A DNA stretch of 64,000 nucleotides from Arthrobacter sp. AK04 (GTDB lineage: Bacteria; Actinomycetota; Actinomycetes; Actinomycetales; Micrococcaceae), in NCBI RefSeq assembly GCF_021129155.1, contig NZ_JAJOMC010000014.1, positions 1 to 64,000 of the forward strand. Direction: 5' to 3'. The notes under the pieces are model-generated. The model did no database searches and was not told the origin of the DNA. It saw nothing but the letters and a program-made list of their open reading frames with translations. The position numbers and the translations under genes are program-made. Shown here piece after piece: positions 50,886 to 58,289 of this stretch (its first letter is position 1; each line of letters starts with the position of its first letter).

Positions 50886-51497
50886 ATGAGCACCAAGGAG
50901 GGGCCCCAGGCTTCCCGCCGGGGACCCTACGCGAAGTCCGCTGAGCGCCGCCAGGCCATCCTGACCGCAGCCCACGCCGTCTTCGCCGCCCGCGGATACC
51001 GCGGGGGCTCGCTGCAGGACGTTGCAGACCGCGCCGGCATGAGCCAGACGAGCCTCCTGCATTACTTTCCGTCCAAAAGCCAACTGCTGCTGGCGGTGCT
51101 TAACTGGCGCGACTCCATTACTGGAGACGGTACCGCGCCGCCGGACCCGGAGGAATCACTTGTTGATGCCGTCCTCCGCCAGGCGCGCTTCAATGAGGAC
51201 GTACCGGGAGTCCTGGAGCTCTACACCGTGCTGTGCGGGGAAGCAGTCACGGAGGGGCATCCCGGGCGCCCGTACTTCACCAACAGGTTTGAAGAGCTGC
51301 GCCGCAGCTACACCCGGCAGTTACGGGAGCTTGCAGGGGAAGGGCGGCTGCGCCCGGGCGTGGACCCGGAGGTCGCCGCGGCGTCCTTGATCGGGTTGTG
51401 GGACGGGATCCAGACCCAGTGGCTCCTGGCGCCGGACAAGGTGGACATGGCCGGGTGCCTGCGCGGGTACCTGGAGCTGATCCTGCTTCCCGACTAG
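50886..51497 (+). CDS. TetR/AcrR family regulator of the sugar importer
   Basis: 203 residues. DNA-binding domain at about 20-65 (RRQAILTAAHAVFAARGYRGGSLQDVADRAGMSQTSLLHYFPSKSQLL). The C-terminal domain (from about 85) is TetR_C-like and has ARFNEDVPGVLELYTVLCGEAV, common in actinobacterial regulators of carbohydrate genes. Divergent from the CUT1 importer and next to a palindrome. A 21-bp tandem duplication spans its stop codon. Confidence 0.92.
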   Translation: MSTKEGPQASRRGPYAKSAERRQAILTAAHAVFAARGYRGGSLQDVADRAGMSQTSLLHYFPSKSQLLLAVLNWRDSITGDGTAPPDPEESLVDAVLRQARFNEDVPGVLELYTVLCGEAVTEGHPGRPYFTNRFEELRRSYTRQLRELAGEGRLRPGVDPEVAAASLIGLWDGIQTQWLLAPDKVDMAGCLRGYLELILLPD

Positions 51498-51516
51498 CTG
51501 ATCCTGCTTCCCGACT
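51475..51516 (+). repeat. 21-bp exact tandem duplication across the tetR stop codon
   Basis: AGCTGATCCTGCTTCCCGACT occurs twice back to back. The first copy encodes the last residues (ELILLPD) and the TAG begins at its end. The second copy is in frame after the stop and ends in TAA, so read-through would add six residues. Confidence 0.9.
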
Positions 51517-51557
51517 AACGGGGGCTGGCGGTTTCGCGGCAGGGATGCCTGCGCTAC

Positions 51558-51563
51558 TAGGCT
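51558..51563 (+). promoter_or_regulatory. -10 element (leaderless) for the SDR gene
   Basis: TAGGCT, 6 nt before the ATG. Confidence 0.5.
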
Positions 51564-51569
51564 GACCCC

Positions 51570-52337
51570 ATGGAATCTCCCCAAGCAGCCGTCCGCCCCG
51601 TCGCCCTCATCACAGGCGCCGGCAGGCTGGCCTCGATCGGCGCCGGCATTGCCCGGCAACTGGCCGCCGAGGGCTGGGACCTGGTGCTGGCCTACTGGCA
51701 GGACTACGACGCCCGGATGCCGTGGGGGACTGAACCGGACGACGTCGTACGCCTTACTGCCGAGCTCGAGGCCATCGGCGCCCAGGTCCACGTGCTGTCC
51801 GCGGACCTGCAGGACCCCGCCGTGCCCGGCCAGCTGGTGGCGGAGTCCATGCGGCTGGCCGGCCCGCTGCAGGGCCTGGTCCTGAGCCATGCCGAGTCTG
51901 TGGACTCGGGCATCCTGGACACCAGCGTGGAATCCTTTGAGCGGCACTTTGCCGTGAATACGCGGGCCAGCTGGCAGCTGATTGCCGCTTTCGCCCGGCA
52001 GGCAACGGACGACGGCGGCGCAATCGTTGCGCTGACCAGTGACCATACAGCGTTCAACCTTCCTTATGGCGCCTCGAAGGGCGCGCTGGACAGGATCGTG
52101 ATTGCCGCCGCGCGGGAGCTAGGACCGCAGGGCATCTCGGCGAACGTGCTGAACCCGGGCCCGGTGGACACGGGCTGGATGGACGATGAAATCCGGGACG
52201 CGCTGACGGCCCAACAGCCCACCGGTCGGCTGGGAACACCGGCCGATGTCGCCGGGACTGTGGCGTTCCTGCTCTCGCCCGCCGGTCGCTGGGTCTCCGG
52301 CCAGCTCATCAAGTCCGACGGCGGCTTCTCGGCGTAG
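51570..52337 (+). CDS. Short-chain dehydrogenase/reductase (SDR)
   Basis: 255 residues. Rossmann N-terminus with LITGAGRLASIGAGIARQLA (a longer glycine loop than classical GxxxGxG, as in enoyl-reductase-like or divergent SDRs). Catalytic Ser157, Tyr166 and Lys170 are in LTSDHTAFNLPYGASK. The C-terminal ANVLNPGPVDTGWM and FLLSPAGRWVSGQLIKSDGGFSA are typical. Substrate unknown. It converges with the acyl-CoA dehydrogenase operon. Confidence 0.9.
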   Translation: MESPQAAVRPVALITGAGRLASIGAGIARQLAAEGWDLVLAYWQDYDARMPWGTEPDDVVRLTAELEAIGAQVHVLSADLQDPAVPGQLVAESMRLAGPLQGLVLSHAESVDSGILDTSVESFERHFAVNTRASWQLIAAFARQATDDGGAIVALTSDHTAFNLPYGASKGALDRIVIAAARELGPQGISANVLNPGPVDTGWMDDEIRDALTAQQPTGRLGTPADVAGTVAFLLSPAGRWVSGQLIKSDGGFSA

Positions 52338-52357
52338 CCCACCCCGGCACCGCCCAG

Positions 52358-52423
52358 CCCAACTTGGTAGCAGCAGATGCTGTTATGAGCCGGCAAAACG
52401 ACATCAACTGCTACCCAGTTGGG
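52358..52423. terminator. Inverted repeat with 16-bp arms between SDR and acyl-CoA dehydrogenase
   Basis: CCCAACTTGGTAGCAG / CTGCTACCCAGTTGGG, one mismatch, with a 34-nt interior. It lies between convergent genes and could terminate both, but the long loop and absence of T runs are unusual. Confidence 0.75.
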
Positions 52424-52437
52424 AGGGGAAGCCGGGG

Positions 52438-53643
52438 TCAGCGGAACGCGTTGATGCCGGTGAGGTGCTGGCCGAGGACCAGGGCGTGGACTTCGTCGGT
52501 GCCCTCATAGGTGCGTACCGATTCCAGGTTGGCGGCATGGCGCAGCGGGGAGTAGTCCAGGGTGATGCCGTTTCCGCCGAGGATGGAGCGTGCCTCCCGG
52601 GCCACGGCGATGGCCTCGCGCACGTTGTTCAGCTTGCCCAGGGAAATCTGTTCCGGCCGCAGCCTGCCGGCGTCCTTGAGCCGTCCCAGGTGCAGCGCCA
52701 GGAGCGTGCCTTTCTGGATTTCCACGAGCATGTTGACCAGCTTCTCCTGGGTCAGCTGGTATCCGGCCAGCGATTTGCCGAACTGCAGCCGCTCCTGCGA
52801 GTAGGCCAGCGCCGCCTGGTACGAATCCCGGGCTGCGCCCATGGCTCCCCAGGCAATGCCGTACCGGGCCTCGTTCAGGCAGGTAAACGGGCCGCGCAGC
52901 CCGCGCGCCGCCGGCAACAGCGCCTCGGGTCCCAGCCTGACGTCGTCGAACACCACGTCGCACTGGATGGACGCACGCATCGACAGTTTCCGCGTGATGG
53001 GGACGGCAGTGACGCCGGGGGCCCCCGCCGGCACCAGGAAGCCGTGCACGCCGTCGTCGGTCATGGCCCACACCACCATCACCCCGGCCACCGAAGCGAG
53101 GCCAATCCAGCGCTTGGCACCATTGAGCACCCAGCCGGCGTCATCTCCTGGGCCGTCGCGGCGGGCAAAGGTGGTCATGGCCGCGGGGTCGGACCCTGCA
53201 GTCGGCTCGGTCAGGGCGAAACAGCCAATGACTTCACCGGCCGCCATCCGGGGCAGCCACTCCTGCTTCTGGTCCTCGGAGCCCCACTTGTGGATGGCGG
53301 TCATGGCCAGCGAGCCCTGCACCGAGACAAACGTGCGTATCCCGGAATCGCCGGCCTCAAGTTCCATTGCAGCCAGGCCATATTCGACGGCGGTGCGGCC
53401 GGGGCAGCCGTAGCCCTCCAGGTGCATGCCGAGCACCCCCAGTTCACCCAGTTCCTGCGCGAGCTCCAGGGGGAAGACAGCTTGGTCGTACCAGCGCGCA
53501 ATGTCCGGTTTGATCCGCTGGTCCGTGAAATCGCGGACGCGCTGCCGGATCCTCAGTTCTTCCGCGCCCAGGAGGCTGTCCAAGGCCAGGATGTCGGAGG
53601 GGTCGGCCGGGAATTCAGCCGCTGTAACAGGCGCGTTGGTCAT
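52438..53643 (-). CDS. gcdH: Acyl-CoA dehydrogenase (glutaryl-CoA dehydrogenase-like)
   Basis: 401 residues. FAD/acyl-CoA site FALTEPTAGSDPAAMTTFARR. Catalytic Glu380 lies in RTYEGTDEVHALVLGQHLTGINAF, the position used by glutaryl- and isovaleryl-type enzymes. The N-terminal GVLGMHLEGYGCPGRTAVEYGLAAMELEAGDSGIRTFVSVQGSLAM closely fits the glutaryl-CoA dehydrogenase family. It starts 9 nt after an APC permease gene and is last in a four-gene operon. The exact substrate needs biochemical proof. Confidence 0.85.
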   Translation of the reverse strand: MTNAPVTAAEFPADPSDILALDSLLGAEELRIRQRVRDFTDQRIKPDIARWYDQAVFPLELAQELGELGVLGMHLEGYGCPGRTAVEYGLAAMELEAGDSGIRTFVSVQGSLAMTAIHKWGSEDQKQEWLPRMAAGEVIGCFALTEPTAGSDPAAMTTFARRDGPGDDAGWVLNGAKRWIGLASVAGVMVVWAMTDDGVHGFLVPAGAPGVTAVPITRKLSMRASIQCDVVFDDVRLGPEALLPAARGLRGPFTCLNEARYGIAWGAMGAARDSYQAALAYSQERLQFGKSLAGYQLTQEKLVNMLVEIQKGTLLALHLGRLKDAGRLRPEQISLGKLNNVREAIAVAREARSILGGNGITLDYSPLRHAANLESVRTYEGTDEVHALVLGQHLTGINAFR

Positions 53644-53652
53644 GGCAGAACC

Positions 53653-55191
53653 CTAGCTGGACGTTCCCGGGGCTGCCGGGTGCGCAGGCTGCCGGCCGGT
53701 GAAGTAGCCGGAGGTTGCCGGCAGGAACCGGCAAACCACAGCCAGCACCACACCCAGGGCCAGCAGCAGCACGCCGCTGACAAATGCCCCGCCGATCCCA
53801 AAGATCTGGGTGTCGCCGTAGGCCGGGTCCCACATCTGCACCGCCGAGATGAAGAAGGCGGCTGTCAGCAGGAGGGCGCCCACGAGCGGCAGGATGCCCC
53901 GGAACCACAGGTTGCGCGCCGAATCCCGCAGGGTGCCGCGGAAGAACCAGAAGCACGCGAAGCCCGTGAGTGCGTAGTAGAAGGCGATGAACAGGCTGAT
54001 GGCGCTGATGGAATCGGAGAGCAGGTTCTCGCTCAGGAAACTCATGGCCACGTAATAGGCGATTGCGGCCGCGCCCATGACCTGGGTGGAGAACCCGGGG
54101 GTCTGGTTCTTCGGGTGCACCTCCCCGAACTTTGGCGGCAGGGCGCCATGGACGCCCATGGACAGGGTGCCGCGTGCCGTGGGGAGGATGGTGGTCTGGG
54201 TGGAGGACAGGACGGACGCGAGGACCGCGACGACGATCAGCCAGCCCCAGGGGCCCAGCACCACGTCCCGCATGGCCAGGAAGACGTCGTCCTGGTTGGC
54301 CTCGTTGCCCAGGCCGATGCCTTCCGTGCCCACGGTGGCATACATCATCACCAGCAGCGCCACGGAGACGTAGATGGCCACCAGGATGAAGGCGGAGATC
54401 ACCGCGCCACGGCCGGGAGTGGTTGAAGGGTTCTCAGTTTCCTCGTTGACTGCCAGGCATGTGTCCCAGCCCCAGTAAATGAAGAGTGCCAGGAGCGCGC
54501 CGTGCACCACGGCCCCGGGATCCGCAAAGGCACCCACCGGGTTGAACCACTCAAATGAGAAAGCCTGGATGGTTGCGTCTCCGGCGGCGGCACCCGCAAC
54601 GATCCGGACCACGATTGCCAGGGCAAAGACGCCCAGGGCGATGTACTGCACGTACGTCAGCACCCGCTGGACGTGTTCACCCAGCCGGATGCCCCTGTAG
54701 TTGACCAGTGTCATGACGGCGATGAACAGCACGCCGGTGGCTGTGACCACGGCCTTGTTTTCCGCCAGGGAGCCGTCGCCCGCCAGGAGCCACAGGTACT
54801 GTCCCGCCACCTGCGCCAGGTTGGCGAGCACCACGATGCCGGCGAGCGCCACGCCCCAGCCTCCCAGCCAGCCCGCCCAGGGCCCGAACGCCCGGCGGGA
54901 CCAGGTGAAGGTGGTGCCGCAGTCCGGAATGGCGCTGTTCAGCTCACGGAACGCGTACGCGATGAACAGCACGGGGATGAAGCCGAGCAGCAGGATCAGG
55001 GGAGTGTAGTTGCCGTTCACGGCCACAATGAGGCCCAGGGTGGCAGCCAGCGAATACACCGGTGCCGTGGAGGCCAGCCCCAGCATTACGGAGTCTCCGA
55101 GGTCCAGGATCCCGGCCCGGAGCCCCTTGTCCGGGACGGTGGTGCCCGGCGCGCCGCCCGGGCCGCCCGTCGTCGTGGTTCCTGTGCTCAT
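53653..55191 (-). CDS. APC family amino acid permease
   Basis: 512 residues from the ATG at 55191, GGTGA upstream. Twelve to fourteen helices. TM1 DLGDSVMLGLASTAPVYSLAATLG is the unwound helix of a subgroup that includes putrescine/amino-acid permeases of actinobacteria, and a WGWDTCLAVNEETENPSTTPGRGAVIS loop follows TM6. It is co-transcribed with a glutathionylspermidine-synthase-like gene upstream and an acyl-CoA dehydrogenase downstream (13- and 9-nt gaps). A role in uptake of an amine or amino acid used by those enzymes is inferred. Confidence 0.88.
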   Translation of the reverse strand: MSTGTTTTGGPGGAPGTTVPDKGLRAGILDLGDSVMLGLASTAPVYSLAATLGLIVAVNGNYTPLILLLGFIPVLFIAYAFRELNSAIPDCGTTFTWSRRAFGPWAGWLGGWGVALAGIVVLANLAQVAGQYLWLLAGDGSLAENKAVVTATGVLFIAVMTLVNYRGIRLGEHVQRVLTYVQYIALGVFALAIVVRIVAGAAAGDATIQAFSFEWFNPVGAFADPGAVVHGALLALFIYWGWDTCLAVNEETENPSTTPGRGAVISAFILVAIYVSVALLVMMYATVGTEGIGLGNEANQDDVFLAMRDVVLGPWGWLIVVAVLASVLSSTQTTILPTARGTLSMGVHGALPPKFGEVHPKNQTPGFSTQVMGAAAIAYYVAMSFLSENLLSDSISAISLFIAFYYALTGFACFWFFRGTLRDSARNLWFRGILPLVGALLLTAAFFISAVQMWDPAYGDTQIFGIGGAFVSGVLLLALGVVLAVVCRFLPATSGYFTGRQPAHPAAPGTSS

Positions 55192-55204
55192 GCTGTCACC
55201 GGGT

Positions 55205-56416
55205 TCATAGTGCAATCCCTGCTTTGTTGGAGGAGGCCGCGGCCGAAAGCGGCGCCGGCGCGTCAATGGTGTTGGGCACAAAACGGCAGAAGTAGTCCGT
55301 CACCGGACCATCCGATTCCCGGATGCCGCAGCCGACGGACTCCCCGTCCACCACCCACAGGCCCAGGACGGGATGGTTGCCGTCGAAGTCGGGCAGTTCC
55401 TGGTACTGCTGGTAGCACCAGCCCTCGCGGCCGTACCCGCCGGGCTGCTCCAGGCTGATTCCCTGGGCGTGGATCTTAATGTTGTCGCCCTCGCGGCCGT
55501 GCAGCGGCTTGGCCACCCACTCCTTGAGGGGACCCGGCTCGTTGAGGTAGGCCGGCAGCAGGTTGGGATGCTGCGGGTACAGGTGCCAGAGCGCGGCGAG
55601 GAGCGCCTTGTTGGAGAGGAGCATTTTCCAGGCCGGTTCAACCCAGCGCGGATTGTGGGCGCGTTCCAGGAGCCGGTGCCCGAAGGGTTCCTTCATCATC
55701 AGCTCCCAGGGGTAGAGCTTGAAGATGGTGCTGATCATGAAGTTGTCCAGGTCCACAAACCGGTTCAGGTTGGGGTCCCAGCCGATGTCCGACATGTTGA
55801 TGCCGATGGTGGTCCAGCCTGCCTGGCCGGCCACATCCCGCATGTACGCGGCCGTCATCCAGTCCTCGCCGGATTCCTCCACCTCCGAGTGCGCCACGTG
55901 AAGGGTGCTCATGCCGGTGCGGTACTGCACCTTTTTCCACTGCCGGATCAGGGCCTCATGGATTCCGTTCCATTGGTCCTTTTCCGGGAAGACGTCCTGC
56001 AGCCAGAACCACTGCGCCACGGCCGCCTCGATGAGTCCGGTGGGGGTGTCCGCGTTGTATTCGAGCATCTTGGCGGGACCGCCCTGCCCGTCATAGATGA
56101 AGTCGAAGCGGCCGTAGACATCCACGTCCCCGGCCTGCAGGGACTCCGCGGCGAGCTCCAAAGCCTGTTGGCCGATGCCAATGTCTCCCATGGCGCCGGT
56201 GGCAAGGAATTTGGCGGCTTCCAGGCACATCCGGTGCATGTCCTCGGCTGCCAGCTCGAGAACCTCCACCTCGTCAGCGGTGAATTCGTAGTACGCGGAC
56301 TCGTTCCAGTACTCGATCCGCCGCCCGTCGTCCATGGTGGTGGTGGAAAAGACCAGGCCCTGTTCCTGGATTTTCTGCTTCCAGTCGGGCCTGGGCTCAG
56401 ACAACAGCCGCTTCAC
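55205..56416 (-). CDS. Glutathionylspermidine synthase family protein (ATP-grasp, YgiC/YjfC-like)
   Basis: 403 residues from a GTG start. Features of PF03738: DVYGRFDFIYDGQGGPAKMLEYNADTPTGLIEAAVAQW near residue 100, then SNKALLAALWHLYPQHPNLLPAYL and KPLHGREGDNIKIH (ATP-binding Lys) and a C-terminal catalytic GLWVVDGESVGCGIRES. The amidase domain of E. coli Gss is absent, as in YgiC/YjfC, so it is a ligase-only protein. It likely makes an amide bond between a carboxylate and an amine; substrates are unknown, and actinobacteria lack trypanothione metabolism. Preceded by a YgiB-like gene. Confidence 0.9.
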   Translation of the reverse strand: MKRLLSEPRPDWKQKIQEQGLVFSTTTMDDGRRIEYWNESAYYEFTADEVEVLELAAEDMHRMCLEAAKFLATGAMGDIGIGQQALELAAESLQAGDVDVYGRFDFIYDGQGGPAKMLEYNADTPTGLIEAAVAQWFWLQDVFPEKDQWNGIHEALIRQWKKVQYRTGMSTLHVAHSEVEESGEDWMTAAYMRDVAGQAGWTTIGINMSDIGWDPNLNRFVDLDNFMISTIFKLYPWELMMKEPFGHRLLERAHNPRWVEPAWKMLLSNKALLAALWHLYPQHPNLLPAYLNEPGPLKEWVAKPLHGREGDNIKIHAQGISLEQPGGYGREGWCYQQYQELPDFDGNHPVLGLWVVDGESVGCGIRESDGPVTDYFCRFVPNTIDAPAPLSAAASSNKAGIAL

Positions 56417-56418
56417 GC

Positions 56419-57048
56419 TCAGCCCCCCACTTTGCTGCCGCCGCCGCTTGTGCCGCTCTTCGCGGTGGTACCGAAGCCGCCGCGGCTGACGGTGCCGCCC
56501 TTGGTGCTGTACCCGGTGGAGGCTTTTGCCCCGCTGGGCACGGTCTTGGTGTAGTTGGGGGCGGTTGAGCGGTTCTGCCCGACGGCGGGGACAAATGCGC
56601 CGCGGGAGAAGAAGTACCAGGCGTAGATGCCGCCGCTACGGCCGGCGGAACTGTTGCAGTTGGTGTCCTCCACCCGTTCGCCGGTTTCGTCGTTGAAGCA
56701 CACCTGAGCGTACTCGGGGTCGTCCTGGTTGCTGGCCACCACGGCTGTGATGGTGCCGGCGAGCAGCGCCGTCACGCCCAGGCCCACCACCACGGTGCGC
56801 CGCTGCGAGCGCTTCTTCCGGGCGGCCGCCTCGTTGAGCTGCCTCTCCCGGTCGTGGGCAAAGGGGTCCACGGGGGTGACGGGCTCGTTGAGGAGTTCGG
56901 GGCGCAGCTCCGGTTTGGGCACCTGCCAGGGAGGGGGCTTGGCGCCGGCCCCGCCGCCGGCGTTCCGGCCGGTGTCCCCGGCAGTGCCGTCACCGCCTGG
57001 CCGGTTGCCGCTTGTCCGCCCGTTATCCGGGTCTTGGTTCGGGTCCAT
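56419..57048 (-). CDS. YgiB-like (DUF1190-like) membrane protein
   Basis: 209 residues from the ATG at 57048 (AAGGGGA upstream). An acidic Gly/Pro-rich cytoplasmic tail (about 1-80), one membrane helix (about 88-110), then an extracytoplasmic region with a Cys pair (YAQVCFNDETGERVEDTNC), a Trp/Tyr patch (GGIYAWYFFSRGAFVPAVG), and a Ser/Gly-rich tail ending RGGFGTTAKSG. The last motif and the Cys pair resemble E. coli YgiB. Its partner downstream (2-nt gap) is YgiC-like, reproducing the ygiBC pairing. Function unknown. Confidence 0.7.
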   Translation of the reverse strand: MDPNQDPDNGRTSGNRPGGDGTAGDTGRNAGGGAGAKPPPWQVPKPELRPELLNEPVTPVDPFAHDRERQLNEAAARKKRSQRRTVVVGLGVTALLAGTITAVVASNQDDPEYAQVCFNDETGERVEDTNCNSSAGRSGGIYAWYFFSRGAFVPAVGQNRSTAPNYTKTVPSGAKASTGYSTKGGTVSRGGFGTTAKSGTSGGGSKVGG

Positions 57049-57216
57049 GGCGTCCCCTTCAGTAGTCCACGTGAATTGGGCACAGCGCTGCACCCCCAAT
57101 TGCAATCCTGAACTCAGCGTAGTGCCTGGCAGGGCAGGCTGCGAGTAGCGCACCGGATAGGGAACGGGGAGAAGTCCCCATGCCCGCAGCCGCCGCCTGC
57201 AGGGGATCGCGGCCCC

Positions 57217-57222
57217 TACACT
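57217..57222 (+). promoter_or_regulatory. -10 element (leaderless) for the MOSC gene
   Basis: TACACT, 6 nt before the ATG. Confidence 0.5.
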
Positions 57223-57228
57223 GGTGCC

Positions 57229-57885
57229 ATGGAAACCGCCTCCGTTGTTGCCGTCTGCCGCGTCCACCAGCTCCTGCCGGACGCGTCGAACGTGGGCGTG
57301 ACGGCCATCGACAAACGGCCGGCAGAGGGCCCTGTCAAGGTTCACCGCCTGGGACTCCAGGGCGACATCCAGGCGAACCGGGTGCACCACGGCGGTCCGG
57401 ACCAGGCCCTGTACGCCTATTCGCAGGAGGACGCGGAGTACTGGGCCGGCGAACTGCAGCGGGACCTGCCGCCGGGAATCTTTGGCGAGAACCTGCGGGT
57501 GGCCGGCATCGACGCCACGGGAGCGGTAATTGGCGAACGGTGGAAGATCGGCCTCAACCTGGAAGTCGAAGTCACCTCGCCGCGTACACCCTGCGCCACC
57601 TTCCAGCGCCGGATGCGGGAGCCGCACTTCGTCAAGAGGTTCACGGCGGAGGGCCGCGTGGGCACGTACCTGCGCGTTATCAAAACCGGCAGCATCCAGG
57701 CCGGGGACCATATCCACCGGCTTTATGTGCCGACGCACGGCGTTACCGTGGGCAGGTGGTTCAGCGAACCGGACCGGGAGTCGATGGAGGCGTTGCGGGA
57801 CGCGGACGCCGACGGCGAGATCCGCCTGCAGCAGCCCGAGTTCAAACAGAAGTTCGAGGCGCTGGAACGGCAGCTGGGCCGGTAG
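57229..57885 (+). CDS. MOSC domain-containing protein (YiiM-like)
   Basis: 218 residues. GLQGDIQANRVHHGGPDQALYAYSQEDAEYW, then LPPGIFGENLRVAGID and the conserved cysteine C122 in TSPRTPCATFQRRM, which in MOSC proteins carries or binds the molybdopterin/sulfur ligand. A C-terminal helical YiiM-type extension follows. YiiM-like proteins reduce N-hydroxylated base analogues with molybdenum cofactor. The gene appears monocistronic and divergent from the YgiB-like operon. Confidence 0.9.
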   Translation: METASVVAVCRVHQLLPDASNVGVTAIDKRPAEGPVKVHRLGLQGDIQANRVHHGGPDQALYAYSQEDAEYWAGELQRDLPPGIFGENLRVAGIDATGAVIGERWKIGLNLEVEVTSPRTPCATFQRRMREPHFVKRFTAEGRVGTYLRVIKTGSIQAGDHIHRLYVPTHGVTVGRWFSEPDRESMEALRDADADGEIRLQQPEFKQKFEALERQLGR

Positions 57886-58289
57886 CCGCAGGCTGAACCG
57901 GCTGGAAGGGGAGCGGTGTGCGCAAGCTCACCGCCGTCGTCGTACGTTCAATTTCCGCTGCGGCAGGTGCGTACCTTACACTTGAAACATCCCCCACTCC
58001 GGAAATCCCTTATTCCTGCCCAATTTTTGAGGCAGGACTGGCAAGTGTTGGGGCCCGCACAAGCGATGCGGGCATTTTCATAGGGAGAGCCGGCTAAAGA
58101 AAACGCTGTACAGACTGCTGGGATAGCAGCCAAGAGATGCAGCGGGAAGTCCTGCCACGGGATTGCGAAAGCGCCGGACTTCTGTGACCGGCCGGTCAAT
58201 GTTTGCCCGGCATCCACGGCACACGTACTGCGGCTCCACTCACCTCGGGTAGTGCCGCCTGGCCCCCTATGGATGAGGAATACTTCCCT
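57886..58289 (+). other. 404-bp gap: long leader of the DEAD-box helicase gene
   Basis: No gene seen. It contains GCCCGCA-N7-TGCGGGC followed by ATTTTC (58053-58078), which may be the MOSC terminator or an attenuator in the helicase leader. A small CTGCT/AGCAG hairpin lies near 58112-58126. RNA helicase genes with cold-induced expression often have leaders of this size; the upstream promoter was not located. Confidence 0.45.
58053..58078 (+). terminator. Hairpin with short T run upstream of the helicase gene
   Basis: GCCCGCA / TGCGGGC with a 7-nt loop and ATTTTC, 168 nt past the MOSC stop. Terminator or leader attenuator. Confidence 0.6.
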
